A stretch of DNA of 43,946 nt from Micromonospora arida (lineage in GTDB: Bacteria; Actinomycetota; Actinomycetes; Mycobacteriales; Micromonosporaceae): positions 1-43,946 of the forward strand of contig NZ_QGSY01000166.1 in the NCBI RefSeq assembly GCF_003857035.1, read 5' to 3'. Below, in pieces: positions 26,299-34,984 of the stretch (positions are counted from its first letter, which is position 1; each line of letters starts with the position of its first letter). Below the pieces are notes generated by a model. It saw nothing but the letters and a program-made list of their open reading frames with translations, had not been told where the DNA came from and did no database searches. A program made the translations under genes and the position numbers.

Positions 26299-27926
26299 GC
26301 CTCGTCCTCGCTCGCGGAGCCTGCGTCGCTCGCCGGGCTCCCATCTGCCACGCCGGGACTGTCGGCGGTCGTCGCGCCGGGCTTGTCGGCGGCGGGTGCT
26401 GCGATCGCGTCGTGGGCCGCGTCTGGGCTGATGCCGGCCATCAGCAGACCGATCTCCTCACGCGGGGTGTCCGGGCCGACGATGCCGATGATCCGGCCGC
26501 GGTACATCACCGCGATCCGGTCGGCCAACCCGATCACCTCGTCGAGTTCGCTGGAGACCACCAGAACGGCGGTGCCGATGTCTCGTTCGCGGATGACCTG
26601 GCTGTGGATGAACTCGATCGATCCGACGTCGACACCGCGGGTCGGCTGGGCGGCGATGAAGAGCTTCAGCGGCCGGGACAGCTCCCGGGCCACGATCACC
26701 TTCTGCTGATTGCCTCCGGAGAGGGTGCCCACCGCCGCCTCGGCCGATGAGGTACGAACGTCGAACTGCTCGATCCGCTCCTTCGCGGAGGCGGCGATCG
26801 CGTCCGGCTTCAGCGCGAGCCCGGCACCGAACGGCGGCCGGTCGTAGATGTCCAGCACCAGGTTCTCCGCGACAGTGAACTCCTTGATCAGGCCGTCCAC
26901 GCTGCGGTCCTCGGGCACGTAACCGACGCCCGCCCGGAGCACCTTCTTGGGCTTCCAGCCGTTGATCCGGTCGCCGGCCAGGCTGATCGTGCCGGCGAGC
27001 GCCGGGCGCAGGCCCATGATCGCCTCGATCAGCTCGGTCTGACCGTTGCCCTGTACGCCCGCCACGCCGAGCACCTCGCCCGCGCGCACGGTCAGGTCGA
27101 CGCCGTCGACCGCGCGGATCTGCCGGTCGTCGTCGACGACGAGCCCGGCCACCTCCAGCACCGGCTCGCCCGGAGTGGCGGGGGTCTTGTCCACGGTGAG
27201 CCGGACGTTGCGCCCGACCATCAACGCGGCCAGCTCGTCCCGGCTGGCCTCCGGCGAGGCGGTGCCGACGGTCTTTCCGCGTCGGATCACGGTGATCCGG
27301 TCGGCGATGGCCTTGACCTCGCCGAGCTTGTGGGTGATGAAGACGATCGACTTGCCGGCCGCCTTGAGCGACCGCATGACCGTCAGCAACTCCTCGGTCT
27401 CCTGGGGGGTGAGCACAGCGGTCGGCTCGTCCAGGATGAGCAGGTCGACGTCGCGGGTGAGCGCCTTGACGATCTCGACGCGTTGCTGGATGCCGACCGG
27501 CAAATCCTCGATCACCGCGTCCGGGTCGACCCGCAGGTTGTAGCGCTCGGACACCTCGGTGACCTCGCGCCGGGCCCGCCGCCGGTCCAGGAAGCCGGCG
27601 ATGCCGCCCCTGATCTGCTCGGCGCCGAGCATGATGTTTTCGGTGACGGTGAAGACCGGCACCAGCATGAAGTGCTGGTGCACCATGCCGATCCCGGCCC
27701 CGATCGCGTCGGACGGGCCCTTCAGCTTCAGCGGCTTGCCGTCGACCAGAATCTCGCCCTCGTCGGGCTGGTAGAGCCCGTAGAGCACGTTCATCAGGGT
27801 CGACTTGCCCGCGCCGTTCTCGCCGAGGAGGGCGTGAATCTCTCCAGGCTCCACCGTCAGGTCGATGTGATCGTTGGCGACCAGATCACCGAACCGCTTG
27901 GTGATGCCGCGCAGTTCGAGTCTCAG
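26295..27926 (-). CDS. Nucleoside ABC transporter ATPase, apparent CTG start
   Basis: Duplicated sugar/nucleoside-type ATPase, 543 residues from CTG 27926. Domain 1 has Walker A GENGAGKS and Walker [14 protein letters not shown]. Domain 2 has the degenerate loop [12 protein letters not shown] and [18 protein letters not shown]. The conserved N-terminus [19 protein letters not shown] extends upstream of the first usual start (GTG 27854), which would delete the A-loop and first strand. No ATG, GTG or TTG exists in frame between 27854 and an upstream TAG at 27962. CTG 27926 has AGGAGG five bases before it, ideal spacing. A sequencing error is the alternative. The C-terminus is a low-complexity Ala/Asp/Ser tail. 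Confidence 0.88.
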   Translation of the reverse strand: MRLELRGITKRFGDLVANDHIDLTVEPGEIHALLGENGAGKSTLMNVLYGLYQPDEGEILVDGKPLKLKGPSDAIGAGIGMVHQHFMLVPVFTVTENIMLGAEQIRGGIAGFLDRRRARREVTEVSERYNLRVDPDAVIEDLPVGIQQRVEIVKALTRDVDLLILDEPTAVLTPQETEELLTVMRSLKAAGKSIVFITHKLGEVKAIADRITVIRRGKTVGTASPEASRDELAALMVGRNVRLTVDKTPATPGEPVLEVAGLVVDDDRQIRAVDGVDLTVRAGEVLGVAGVQGNGQTELIEAIMGLRPALAGTISLAGDRINGWKPKKVLRAGVGYVPEDRSVDGLIKEFTVAENLVLDIYDRPPFGAGLALKPDAIAASAKERIEQFDVRTSSAEAAVGTLSGGNQQKVIVARELSRPLKLFIAAQPTRGVDVGSIEFIHSQVIRERDIGTAVLVVSSELDEVIGLADRIAVMYRGRIIGIVGPDTPREEIGLLMAGISPDAAHDAIAAPAADKPGATTADSPGVADGSPASDAGSASEDEA

Positions 27927-28005
27927 CGCAACCTCCTGGAGTGCGAGCGATGGTGCAGCCTAGCTGCCGTCGTACCGGCCGGACCGGACCGGCCGCCGTG
28001 GTGCG

Positions 28006-28058
28006 CGATCGGCCGCTCCGACCCCGCGGGGTATCCGCAGAGCCGGAGCGGCCGATCG
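28006..28058 (-). terminator. Hairpin between lipoprotein and ATPase genes
   Basis: CGATCGGCCGCTCCG (28006-28020) pairs perfectly with 28044-28058 around 23 bases. It lies between the lipoprotein stop (28116) and the CTG start of the ATPase (27926). A partial terminator or mRNA-stabilising hairpin here would give more binding protein than transporter, a common pattern in ABC operons. Confidence 0.6.
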
Positions 28059-28115
28059 GGTCCTACCTGTCCCCGCCGGCCTCCCGATGATCTCACCGGA
28101 GCGGCCGGCCGGTTG

Positions 28116-29201
28116 TCACTTGGTCGGCTGGGCCTTCGAGGTGACGGTGATGGTGCCAGCGGCGATGTCCGCCTTGATCTTGTCGACCTCGGCCTTCAGC
28201 TCGGCCGGAACCTTGCTGTCGAAGTCGTGGTACGGGGCGATCGAGACACCAGTGTTGGCCAGGGTGCCGACGAAGCCCGGCTTGGGCTCCAGCTTCTCGC
28301 CACCGGCGGCCTTCACCACGGCCTCCTTGACGGCTTCCGGGATGTTCTTGACCACGGTGGTCACGATCGCGGAGCAGTCCGGGGTGCTCTCGCAGCCGTC
28401 GACGTCCACCCAGATGGTGCTGTACTTGCCACCCGACGCCTTGGCCGCGGCGGTGGTGCCGAGGCCGGAGCCGCCGGCGACCGGCATGATGATGTCCGCG
28501 CCCTGGGCGACCAGCGCGTCGGAGACCTTCTTGCCCTCGTCCTGCTTGTCGAAGGCGTTGGAGAAGGAGCCCTTCTGGGTCTCCTTGTTCCAGCCCAGGG
28601 CCTGGACGTTCTTGCCCTTCGTGGTGTTGAAGTACTTCACACCGTCGACGAAACCGTCCATGAAGATGGTCACCGGCGGGATCGGCACGGCACCGTAGGT
28701 GCCGACCTTGCCGCTCTTGCTCATCCCGGCGGCCAGGTAGCCGGCCTGGAACGCGGCCTGGGCGGTGTCGAACTGCATCGGGTAGACGTTGGCGTCACCC
28801 GGGTTCGCGTCGACGATGCCGAACTGCTGGTTCGGGTTCGCCTTCGCGATCTTCGAGGTGGCGTCGCCCATCAGGCCGCCGACCGCCAGGATGAAGTCGC
28901 ACTTCTGGTTGACGTACTGCGTCAGGTTCGGCTCGTAGTCAGCCTCGGCCTTCGACGCGACGTACTTGATGTCGATGTTGTCGTTGGCGGCCTTGGCCTC
29001 CTGCAGGCCCTTCCAGGCCGAAGCGTTGAACGACTTGTCGTCGATGCCGCCGACGTCGGTCACCATGCAGGCGCTGAACTTCTTGGCGCCACTGCCGGCG
29101 TTGTTGTCATCCTTGGGCGCCTCGCCACAAGCGGCGGCGGTGAGCGCGAGCCCACCCACCGCGAAGATCGAGGCGATCCGCATCCCACGCACCGAACGCA
29201 A
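28116..29201 (-). CDS. BMP-family nucleoside-binding lipoprotein (PnrA-like)
   Basis: Extracellular substrate-binding lipoprotein of the nucleoside importer, 361 residues. TTG 29201 is chosen because AAGGAG lies five bases upstream; downstream GTG and ATG codons lack this. The signal peptide ends at the lipobox LTAAAC (Cys26). The mature part starts with a low-complexity linker and then FSACMVTDVGGIDDKSFNAS, the hallmark of the BMP family, which binds purine nucleosides in characterised members. Later motifs include GVKYFNTTKGKNVQ and ADIIMPVAGGSG. It is first in the operon and separated from the ATPase by a hairpin. Confidence 0.92.
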   Translation of the reverse strand: MRSVRGMRIASIFAVGGLALTAAACGEAPKDDNNAGSGAKKFSACMVTDVGGIDDKSFNASAWKGLQEAKAANDNIDIKYVASKAEADYEPNLTQYVNQKCDFILAVGGLMGDATSKIAKANPNQQFGIVDANPGDANVYPMQFDTAQAAFQAGYLAAGMSKSGKVGTYGAVPIPPVTIFMDGFVDGVKYFNTTKGKNVQALGWNKETQKGSFSNAFDKQDEGKKVSDALVAQGADIIMPVAGGSGLGTTAAAKASGGKYSTIWVDVDGCESTPDCSAIVTTVVKNIPEAVKEAVVKAAGGEKLEPKPGFVGTLANTGVSIAPYHDFDSKVPAELKAEVDKIKADIAAGTITVTSKAQPTK

Positions 29202-29461
29202 GACGTCTCCTTCCCATTGCACACCGCGCCTTGTGCGGTGGCAGCCCATCAGCCGACCTGCGGGTGTGCCGCCGGCTGTCCCACGTTACGGACGGGAGCG
29301 TACGCCCGCGTCCACCCACCGGCCGACAATCGTGCACGACTGTTGAGCGCCTGTTACCCGGGTGTAACCCTTGCGTGGGGCAAGTCACTCTTCGTGCTGG
29401 TAACCGAGCGCCATGGCGTCCGCAACGTCCGTTTTTCTGGAGGCGTTTTTCTCCTCGGACG
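29202..29461. other. Upstream region of the nucleoside importer
   Basis: 260 bp without a gene. It includes a quasi-palindrome GTTACCCGGGTGTAAC (29353-29368), and further GTTAC or GTAAC strings occur near 29285, 29401 and 29461, so it may contain operator half-sites for the importer. No confident -35/-10 pair was found. Confidence 0.4.
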
Positions 29462-29803
29462 TTACCGCCAAAAGACGGCGACCGCCGCGTTGACCAGGGT
29501 CAGACCGACGATCACGAGGAAATGACCGCGGTTGACCACGTCCCGCTTCCGGGAGAAGAAGACCATGACGAAGATCAGCAGCGCGATCACCAACTTCGTC
29601 ACAAGTTTTGCCGGTGCCGGCTCGTCGCCGTCGCGCAGCGGCGCGGAGAGGCCGAGCCCGGTCAGCAACTGGATCACCGCGCCCCACAGCATGGCCTGGT
29701 TGATCCGGAGCCGACCGCTGACGTACTGGGCGATCGAGCCACCGAGCAGCAGGGCGAACCCGATCAGATGGACGTAGAGAAGGATGAGTCGGAGTGCTTC
29801 CAC
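29462..29803 (-). CDS. Small integral membrane protein
   Basis: A 113-residue protein with about four hydrophobic helices (LILLYVHLIGFALLLGG at the N-terminus, LVIALLIFVMVFF in the third). GTG 29803 is chosen because GGAGG ends nine bases upstream; the ATG at 29812 directly abuts that site. A GDEPAPAK loop lies between helices 2 and 3. The function is unknown. It lies downstream of malG on the same strand with a hairpin between, so it may be a separate unit. Confidence 0.75.
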   Translation of the reverse strand: MEALRLILLYVHLIGFALLLGGSIAQYVSGRLRINQAMLWGAVIQLLTGLGLSAPLRDGDEPAPAKLVTKLVIALLIFVMVFFSRKRDVVNRGHFLVIVGLTLVNAAVAVFWR

Positions 29804-29845
29804 GCCGCCCATCCTCCCCTATCAACGACACTTTGTAGTAGTGGG

Positions 29846-29879
29846 GTGGCCGGTCGGCGCGTCCAGGCCGCCCGGCCAC
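29846..29879 (-). terminator. Hairpin after malG
   Basis: GTGGCCGG (29846-29853) pairs with CCGGCCAC (29872-29879). It starts ten bases after the malG stop on the minus strand and is a likely terminator of the malEFG transcript. Confidence 0.55.
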
Positions 29880-29889
29880 GGTCGACGAC

Positions 29890-30819
29890 CTATCCCTTCA
29901 CGGCGCCGGAGGTGAGGCCGGAGACGATGTACCGCTGGAGGAACTGGAAGACCAGCACCGTCGGGATCGCGGTCAGCAGGGTGCCGGCCGCGAAGATCCC
30001 GAAGTTGGTGTTCCGCTCGCCGCCCTGCAACATGCCCCGCATGCCGACCGCGAGGGTCTTGGCGTCCGTGTCGGTGAGGAAGACGCTCGCCATCAGGAAC
30101 TCGTTGATGGTGTTGATGAAGGCGAGCAGCCCGGTCACCGCGAGGATCGGCGCCACCAACGGCAGCATGATCCGGAAGAAGACCTGGGCGTGTGAGGCGC
30201 CGTCCACGGTGGCCGACTCGTCCAGCTCCCGGGGCAGGGTGTCGAAGAAGCCCTTCATCAGCCAGGTGTTCACGCCCAGCGCGCCACCCAGGTAGAGCAG
30301 CAACAGACCCCACGGGGTGTTGAAGCCGATGGCCGGCCACAGGTCGGTGATCGTGCCGAAGATCAGGAAGATCGCAACGATCGCCAGGAACTGCGGGAAC
30401 ATCTGGATCAACAGCAGTGACAGCAACCCCACCCGTCGCCCCTGAAACCGCATCCGGGAGAAGGCGTACGCCGCGAGCGCGGAGAGAAAGACCGAGGCGA
30501 ACGCGGCCCCACCGGCGATGAGCAGTGAGTTCAGGAACCAGTCAGCGAACTCGGTGCGCGCGAACAGGTTCCCGAAGTTCTCCAACGACACCCCGCCGGT
30601 CGGCACCAACTCGGTGGACGACAGGGTGCCGAGCGGATTGAGCGCCGCCGAGACGACGAACACGAGCGGAAAGAGACTGAACAGCACGCCGAGCAGGCCG
30701 ACCAGGTGCCGCCAGCCGACCTCGGCGAACCATCGCTTCTTACGCCTGCCCGCGTTGCGGTCGACCGTCGCCGGGCCGTTCGCGCCGCCCGTGACGGCGG
30801 CGCCGGTGAGCATGGTCAT
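29890..30819 (-). CDS. malG: Maltose/alpha-glucoside ABC permease, MalG type
   Basis: Inner-membrane permease of a carbohydrate importer, 309 residues, six predicted helices. The cytoplasmic EAA loop appears as LDESATVDGASHAQVFFRIM, followed by LPLVAPILAVTG. ATG 30819 has AGGAGGAGG about seven bases upstream and overlaps the malF stop (ATGA). The gene symbol reflects family position; the transported sugar is inferred from the adjacent alpha-glucosidase and LacI genes. No ATPase gene follows, so it must use a shared ATPase encoded elsewhere. Confidence 0.9.
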   Translation of the reverse strand: MTMLTGAAVTGGANGPATVDRNAGRRKKRWFAEVGWRHLVGLLGVLFSLFPLVFVVSAALNPLGTLSSTELVPTGGVSLENFGNLFARTEFADWFLNSLLIAGGAAFASVFLSALAAYAFSRMRFQGRRVGLLSLLLIQMFPQFLAIVAIFLIFGTITDLWPAIGFNTPWGLLLLYLGGALGVNTWLMKGFFDTLPRELDESATVDGASHAQVFFRIMLPLVAPILAVTGLLAFINTINEFLMASVFLTDTDAKTLAVGMRGMLQGGERNTNFGIFAAGTLLTAIPTVLVFQFLQRYIVSGLTSGAVKG

Positions 30820-32456
30820 GAATACACCTCCTCCTGTTGGCGGGTCCGCCGGAAGCTGACCGCCGACACCACCGCGACGATGGCGAAGATGAACAGCGAG
30901 ATGGCCGCGGCGAAGCCGAACTGTGCCGCCTGCCCACCGAACGCCAGCCGGTAGGTGTAGGTGATCAGCAGGTCGGTGGCGCCGTTGCTGGGGTTGTCCG
31001 CCGGGAATGGCGCGCCCTCGGTGGTCAGGTAGATCGCGTTGAAGTTGTTGAAGTTGAACGCGAACGACGAGATCAGCAGCGGCGAGAGCGCAACCAGCAG
31101 CAGCGGCAGGGTGACGGCCCGGAACGACTGCCAGCGCGACGCCCCGTCGACCGAGGTGGCCTCGGTCAACTCCCGTGGGATGGCCTGTAGTGCGCCGGTG
31201 GCCACCAGGAACATGTACGGGTAGCCGAGCCAGAGCTGCACCAGGATCACCGCGGCGCGGGCCGACCAGTCCTGCCCGAACCAGTCGACGCTGAACCCGA
31301 ACAGATTGTTGATCAGCCCGAAGTCGGTGTTGAACATGTCCCGCCAGACCAGCAGCATCGCGAAGGACGGCATGGCGTACGGCAGGATCAGCAACATCCG
31401 GTAGAGGTTGGTGCCCCGCATTCGGGGCGAGTGCAGCGCCAGGGCGATCACCATGCCGAGGATGAACGTGCCGCCGGTGGAGCCGATGGCGAAGGCGAAG
31501 TTCCAGATCAGCGTGCCGAGGAACGGCCCGGAGATCCGCTCGTCGGTGAGCACCCGGGTGAAGTTGGACAGCCCGACGTTCACCTTCCAACCCTGGGCCA
31601 GCCGTTCGCCGTCGGCGGCGACGAACGCGCCGACCTCGCCGTCCGCGGTCCAGGTCTTGCCGCTGTCGCTGTCCTTGACGCAGTCGCAGCCCGCGTCGTA
31701 GGCCCGGACGGCCTTGCCCTCGTACGCCCGGGACAGGCCGGACGAACGCAGCGCGCCTCCGGCCGTCGGCACCACCAGGTCCGTGATGTCCTTGCTGCGG
31801 GCGCTGGCCTGGCCGAAGTTCAGCACGGTGTAGCCGTCGGCCGCGGTGACCTTCCCGCCGGGGCCGACGGTGGCCGCGCCGGGATCGAGCGGGCGAAGGC
31901 CCCGGGCGTCGCCGACGGAGACCGTGTCGGTTCCTGGCTTGGTGATCAGGAAGACCAGGGCACCGGTGGCCGGGTCGCCCTTGGTGGCGACCGACAACGG
32001 GTACTGGGTGGACCCCGGGACCTGCTTCACCGAGGAGCTCTGGATCGCGACGATCGCGTCGTCCTTGCTGCCGCGGTGGCCGTCGCCGAAGTTGGTGAAG
32101 GCCGTGCTCGCGGTGTAGAGCACCGGCACGACCTGGAAGGCGATCAGGAAGAGCGTGCCGGGGATGAGGTACTTCGCCGGGACGTGCCGGCGGCCCAGGT
32201 ACAGATAGAACAGTGCGGCGGTGGTCAGCACCAGCACCGCCAGCCCGACCCACTTCTCGGCCGCCACCAGCGGGAAGGCCGCCCAGATCGCGATCCCGGC
32301 CACCAGGCCGAGCAGGATCACCTTCGCGGCGAGGCCGGTCGCGGTGATCGGCGCGTGGTTCCGCGCGGTACGGGTGGTGCGCGGGGACCCGGTGCGGACG
32401 GGCCCCCGGCCCGGGGCCTGCTGGGCAGGCCCCGGGCCGGACAGCGGTGTGCTCAT
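30816..32456 (-). CDS. malF: Maltose/alpha-glucoside ABC permease, MalF type
   Basis: Partner permease, 546 residues. Two N-terminal helices, then PAKYLIPGTLFLIAFQVVPV and a large extracytoplasmic loop (about residues 120-330) as in MalF, then the core helices with the EAA motif LTEATSVDGASRWQSFRAVT. The loop contains a Cys-Asp-Cys pair (GCDCVKD), not usual in MalF. The ATG shares one base with the malE stop (TAATG), and the stop overlaps malG. It forms the heterodimeric channel with MalG. Confidence 0.9.
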   Translation of the reverse strand: MSTPLSGPGPAQQAPGRGPVRTGSPRTTRTARNHAPITATGLAAKVILLGLVAGIAIWAAFPLVAAEKWVGLAVLVLTTAALFYLYLGRRHVPAKYLIPGTLFLIAFQVVPVLYTASTAFTNFGDGHRGSKDDAIVAIQSSSVKQVPGSTQYPLSVATKGDPATGALVFLITKPGTDTVSVGDARGLRPLDPGAATVGPGGKVTAADGYTVLNFGQASARSKDITDLVVPTAGGALRSSGLSRAYEGKAVRAYDAGCDCVKDSDSGKTWTADGEVGAFVAADGERLAQGWKVNVGLSNFTRVLTDERISGPFLGTLIWNFAFAIGSTGGTFILGMVIALALHSPRMRGTNLYRMLLILPYAMPSFAMLLVWRDMFNTDFGLINNLFGFSVDWFGQDWSARAAVILVQLWLGYPYMFLVATGALQAIPRELTEATSVDGASRWQSFRAVTLPLLLVALSPLLISSFAFNFNNFNAIYLTTEGAPFPADNPSNGATDLLITYTYRLAFGGQAAQFGFAAAISLFIFAIVAVVSAVSFRRTRQQEEVYS

Positions 32457-33706
32457 TACTTGATCGAACCGGCGATCGTCTTGCCGGCTGCGGTAACCGT
32501 GCTGGTCGGGTCGGCGCCGCCGATGACGGCGGCCTCGGCCTTGCCGAACGGGTCCCAGATCGCGGCCATGGCCGGGATGGCCGGGAGCACCTGACCGTTC
32601 TTGCCGGCCTCGATGAACTTGGCCAGGTCCGGGTCGCTGCTCTTGACCTGGTCAAGCGCGGCGGTCAGCGCCGGCGGGCGCGGGTCGGCCTGGTAGAGCG
32701 CCACGGCCAGCTCCGGCGTGGTGACGTAGTTGGCGACGAACTCCTGGGCGAGAGCCTTGTTCTTGCCCTTGGCCGCCACGTAGAAGGACTGGACGCCCAC
32801 GAACGGCGCGGCCGCCTTGCCGCCGGCGAAGCCGGGAACGGCGGAGACGTCGTACTTGATGCCGGCCTTCTTCACGTCGGCGGTGGCCCACGGCCCGGAG
32901 ACCAGGAACGCGCACTTCTTGCCGGTGAAGGTGGCGGTCGAGTTGGTGTCGGCGATCGAGCGCTTCAGCACGCCCTCGCCCTTCTCGCCGAGCGCGGCGA
33001 TCTTCTTGAACGCGGCGATCGACTCCGGCTTGCCCACGCCCAGGTCCTTCGGGTCGTAGTCGCCGTTCGCGGTGGTGCCGAAGAGGTAACCGCCGGCCGA
33101 GGTGTACAGCGGGTAGATGTGGTACGCGTCGCCCTTCTGGCCGACCTGGAGGCAGAGCGTCTCGGTGACCTTCTTCTGCGCCTTGAGCTGCTTGCCGGTG
33201 GCGACCAGGTCCTCGATCGTCTTCGGTGCCTCGGGGGCCAGTTCGGTGTTGCGGATCAGCGCCAGGTTCTCCTGGGCATAGGGCACGCCGTAGAGCTGGC
33301 CGTTGAACGTGACGGCCTTGACGGCGGTCTCGTTGAAGGCGGCCTTCTGCTGGTCGGACAGCTGCACCGGGTCGATGGCACCGTTCTGGACCAGGTTGCC
33401 GATCCAGTCGTGCGCGCCGATCACCACGTCCGGGCCGCCGCCCTGGCTCGACACGGTCACGAAGTTGTTCTGAAGGTCCTCGTTCGGGACGGCCTGGACC
33501 TCGACGGTGACGCCGTTCTCCTGGCCGAACTTCTCGACGAACGGCTTGAGGGCGGCGGTCCGCTTGTCGTCCGCCCAGATCACCAGTTTGCCGCCGGTGG
33601 CCTTGGGGGTGTCCTTCGCGGCCGGCTCGTCGCTGTCGCCACCGCAGCCTGAGGCGGCGAGCGCCAGGGCGAAAAGGGCGACCACACCCGCGGTACGGAT
33701 GCGCAT
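32456..33706 (-). CDS. malE: Maltose/alpha-glucoside-binding lipoprotein, MalE type
   Basis: Extracellular solute-binding lipoprotein, 416 residues. ATG 33706 is supported by AGGAG five bases upstream; the longer frame begins with unsupported codons. Signal peptide with lipobox LAASGC (Cys21), then a GGDSDEPAAKDTP linker and GKLVIWADDKRTAALKPFVE, typical of MalE. Near the C-terminus SDPDLAKFIEAGKNGQVLP and PAMAAIWDPFGKAEAAVI match the maltose-binding family. It is first gene of malEFG, divergent from lacI, with GCAAG/CTTGC operators between them. Confidence 0.92.
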   Translation of the reverse strand: MRIRTAGVVALFALALAASGCGGDSDEPAAKDTPKATGGKLVIWADDKRTAALKPFVEKFGQENGVTVEVQAVPNEDLQNNFVTVSSQGGGPDVVIGAHDWIGNLVQNGAIDPVQLSDQQKAAFNETAVKAVTFNGQLYGVPYAQENLALIRNTELAPEAPKTIEDLVATGKQLKAQKKVTETLCLQVGQKGDAYHIYPLYTSAGGYLFGTTANGDYDPKDLGVGKPESIAAFKKIAALGEKGEGVLKRSIADTNSTATFTGKKCAFLVSGPWATADVKKAGIKYDVSAVPGFAGGKAAAPFVGVQSFYVAAKGKNKALAQEFVANYVTTPELAVALYQADPRPPALTAALDQVKSSDPDLAKFIEAGKNGQVLPAIPAMAAIWDPFGKAEAAVIGGADPTSTVTAAGKTIAGSIK

Positions 33707-33770
33707 CGGTGCTCCTGTCGTCATGGCGGGTCCGCCGGGGGAAGGGCGGCCCGCCAGTGGAAACCTCTGG

Positions 33771-33885
33771 AAGTTCTTGCCAACCGGCGCAGGGATGCTG
33801 CGCCGCTGCTCTCGCATGTTGCGGGGACGTTAGCAAGACGTTGCAAGTAATGGAAGGGCTTGCAGAGGACCCCGCAAGAACTTGC
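33771..33885. promoter_or_regulatory. LacI-type operators between malE and lacI
   Basis: GCAAGAACTTGC (33874-33885) has arms GCAAG/CTTGC. GCAAGACGTTGCAAG (33833-33847) is a second copy, and AAGTTCTTGC (33771-33780) contains a half-site nearer malE. The first lies between the predicted -35 and -10 of lacI. Together they suggest repression of malE and autoregulation of lacI. Confidence 0.65.
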
Positions 33886-33893
33886 CGGTGGGC

Positions 33894-33905
33894 TAAAGTG
33901 CCGCC
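33894..33905 (+). promoter_or_regulatory. Leaderless promoter of lacI
   Basis: TAAAGT (33894-33899) is followed by six bases and ATG 33906, with no Shine-Dalgarno, so transcription probably starts at the ATG. The GCAAGAACTTGC operator ends eight bases before this box. Confidence 0.55.
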
Positions 33906-34952
33906 ATGCGCGCTCGACTGTCCGACATCGCCCAGCAGGCCGAAGTCAGCGAGGCCACGGTGTCGCGGGTGCTCAACGACCGCCCCGGCGTGGCCCCGGA
34001 GACCCGGCAGGCCGTCCTCACCGCCCTCGACGTGCTCGGGTACGAGCGCCCGGCCCGGCTGCGTAAGCGCAGCGCCGGGCTGGTCGGCCTGGTGGTGCCG
34101 GAGCTGGACAACCCGATCTTCCCCGCCTTCGCCCAGGTCATCGAGTCCACCCTGGCGCAGAGCGGGTTCACCCCGGTGCTCTGCACCCAGACCGCCGGAG
34201 GCGTGACCGAGGACGAGTACGTGGAGATGCTGCTGGACCGGCAGGTCTCCGGGATCGTCTTCGTCTCCGGCCTGCACGCCGACACCGCCGCCAACCACGA
34301 CCGCTACCGGGCGCTGCTCGCCCGGCCGTTGCCGGTCGTGATGATCAACGGGTACGTGCCCGGCATCGGCGCGCCCTTCGTCTCCTGCGACGACCGGGAG
34401 GCGGCCGAGCTGGCCGTCGCGCACCTGGTCGCCCTCGGGCACCGGCGGATCGGCCTGATCACCGGCCCGGACCGGTTCGTCCCGGTGCAGCGCAAGGTGG
34501 CCGGCTGGCGCTCCGCGATGACACGGCTGGCCGGGGTCGCCGAGGCCGACCTGGGCCCACTCGCCGAGCTGTCACTGTTCGGAGTGGAGGGTGGCGAGGC
34601 GGCGGCCGGTCGGCTGCTGGACCGGGGCGTCACCGGTGTGGTCTGCGGCTCCGACCTGATGGCGCTCGGCGCGATCCGGGCCGCCCGCCAACGCGGCCTC
34701 GACGTCCCCGAGGGCCTCTCCGTGGTCGGCTACGACGACTCCCCGCTGATGGCCTTCACCGACCCGCCGCTGACCACCATGCGGCAACCGGTCACCGCGA
34801 TGGCGGTGGCCGCCGTCCGCGCGCTGGTGGACGAGATCAACGGACACGGCGCCCCGCACTCGGAGTACCTGTTCCGCCCGGAGCTGGTGGTGCGCGGCTC
34901 CACCGCTGTCGCGCCGAGTGCCGCACGCCTTTCTTACGCAAGATCTGCTTGA
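33906..34952 (+). CDS. LacI family regulator of the alpha-glucoside genes
   Basis: A 348-residue LacI/GalR repressor. The helix-turn-helix is LSDIAQQAEVSEATVSRVLN (5-24) with the hinge near 45-60, then a periplasmic-binding-like ligand domain (GLVGLVVPELDNPIFPAF, HLVALGHRRIGLITGP, VVGYDDSPLMAFTDPPLTT). It sits between malEFG (divergent) and the alpha-glucosidase gene (downstream) and is the likely repressor of both. The -35 box of the glucosidase promoter overlaps its stop codon. Confidence 0.94.
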   Translation: MRARLSDIAQQAEVSEATVSRVLNDRPGVAPETRQAVLTALDVLGYERPARLRKRSAGLVGLVVPELDNPIFPAFAQVIESTLAQSGFTPVLCTQTAGGVTEDEYVEMLLDRQVSGIVFVSGLHADTAANHDRYRALLARPLPVVMINGYVPGIGAPFVSCDDREAAELAVAHLVALGHRRIGLITGPDRFVPVQRKVAGWRSAMTRLAGVAEADLGPLAELSLFGVEGGEAAAGRLLDRGVTGVVCGSDLMALGAIRAARQRGLDVPEGLSVVGYDDSPLMAFTDPPLTTMRQPVTAMAVAAVRALVDEINGHGAPHSEYLFRPELVVRGSTAVAPSAARLSYARSA

Positions 34953-34984
34953 CTCTTGCAGCAGCGGGCCGGCATATTGCTCGA
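34936..34984 (+). promoter_or_regulatory. Alpha-glucosidase promoter and operator
   Basis: TTGACT (34949-34954), an 18-bp spacer and CATATT (34973-34978) end six bases before ATG 34985, giving a leaderless transcript. GCAAGATCTGCTTG and CTTGCAGC strings at 34938-34962 overlap the -35 box and match the half-sites in the malE-lacI gap, consistent with LacI repression. Confidence 0.7.

Noticed and set aside
23638..26709. Long plus-strand open frame of about 1020 codons
   Set aside because: It is antisense to the two clearly homologous permease genes; long antisense frames are expected in DNA this GC-rich.
27854..27854. GTG 27854 as the start of the ABC ATPase
   Set aside because: It would remove the conserved first strand and A-loop and has no ribosome site, whereas CTG 27926 has one at ideal spacing.
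29353..29368. GTTACCCGGGTGTAAC as a proven operator
   Set aside because: The match is imperfect and no known regulator motif or promoter could be tied to it, so it is only noted under the upstream region.
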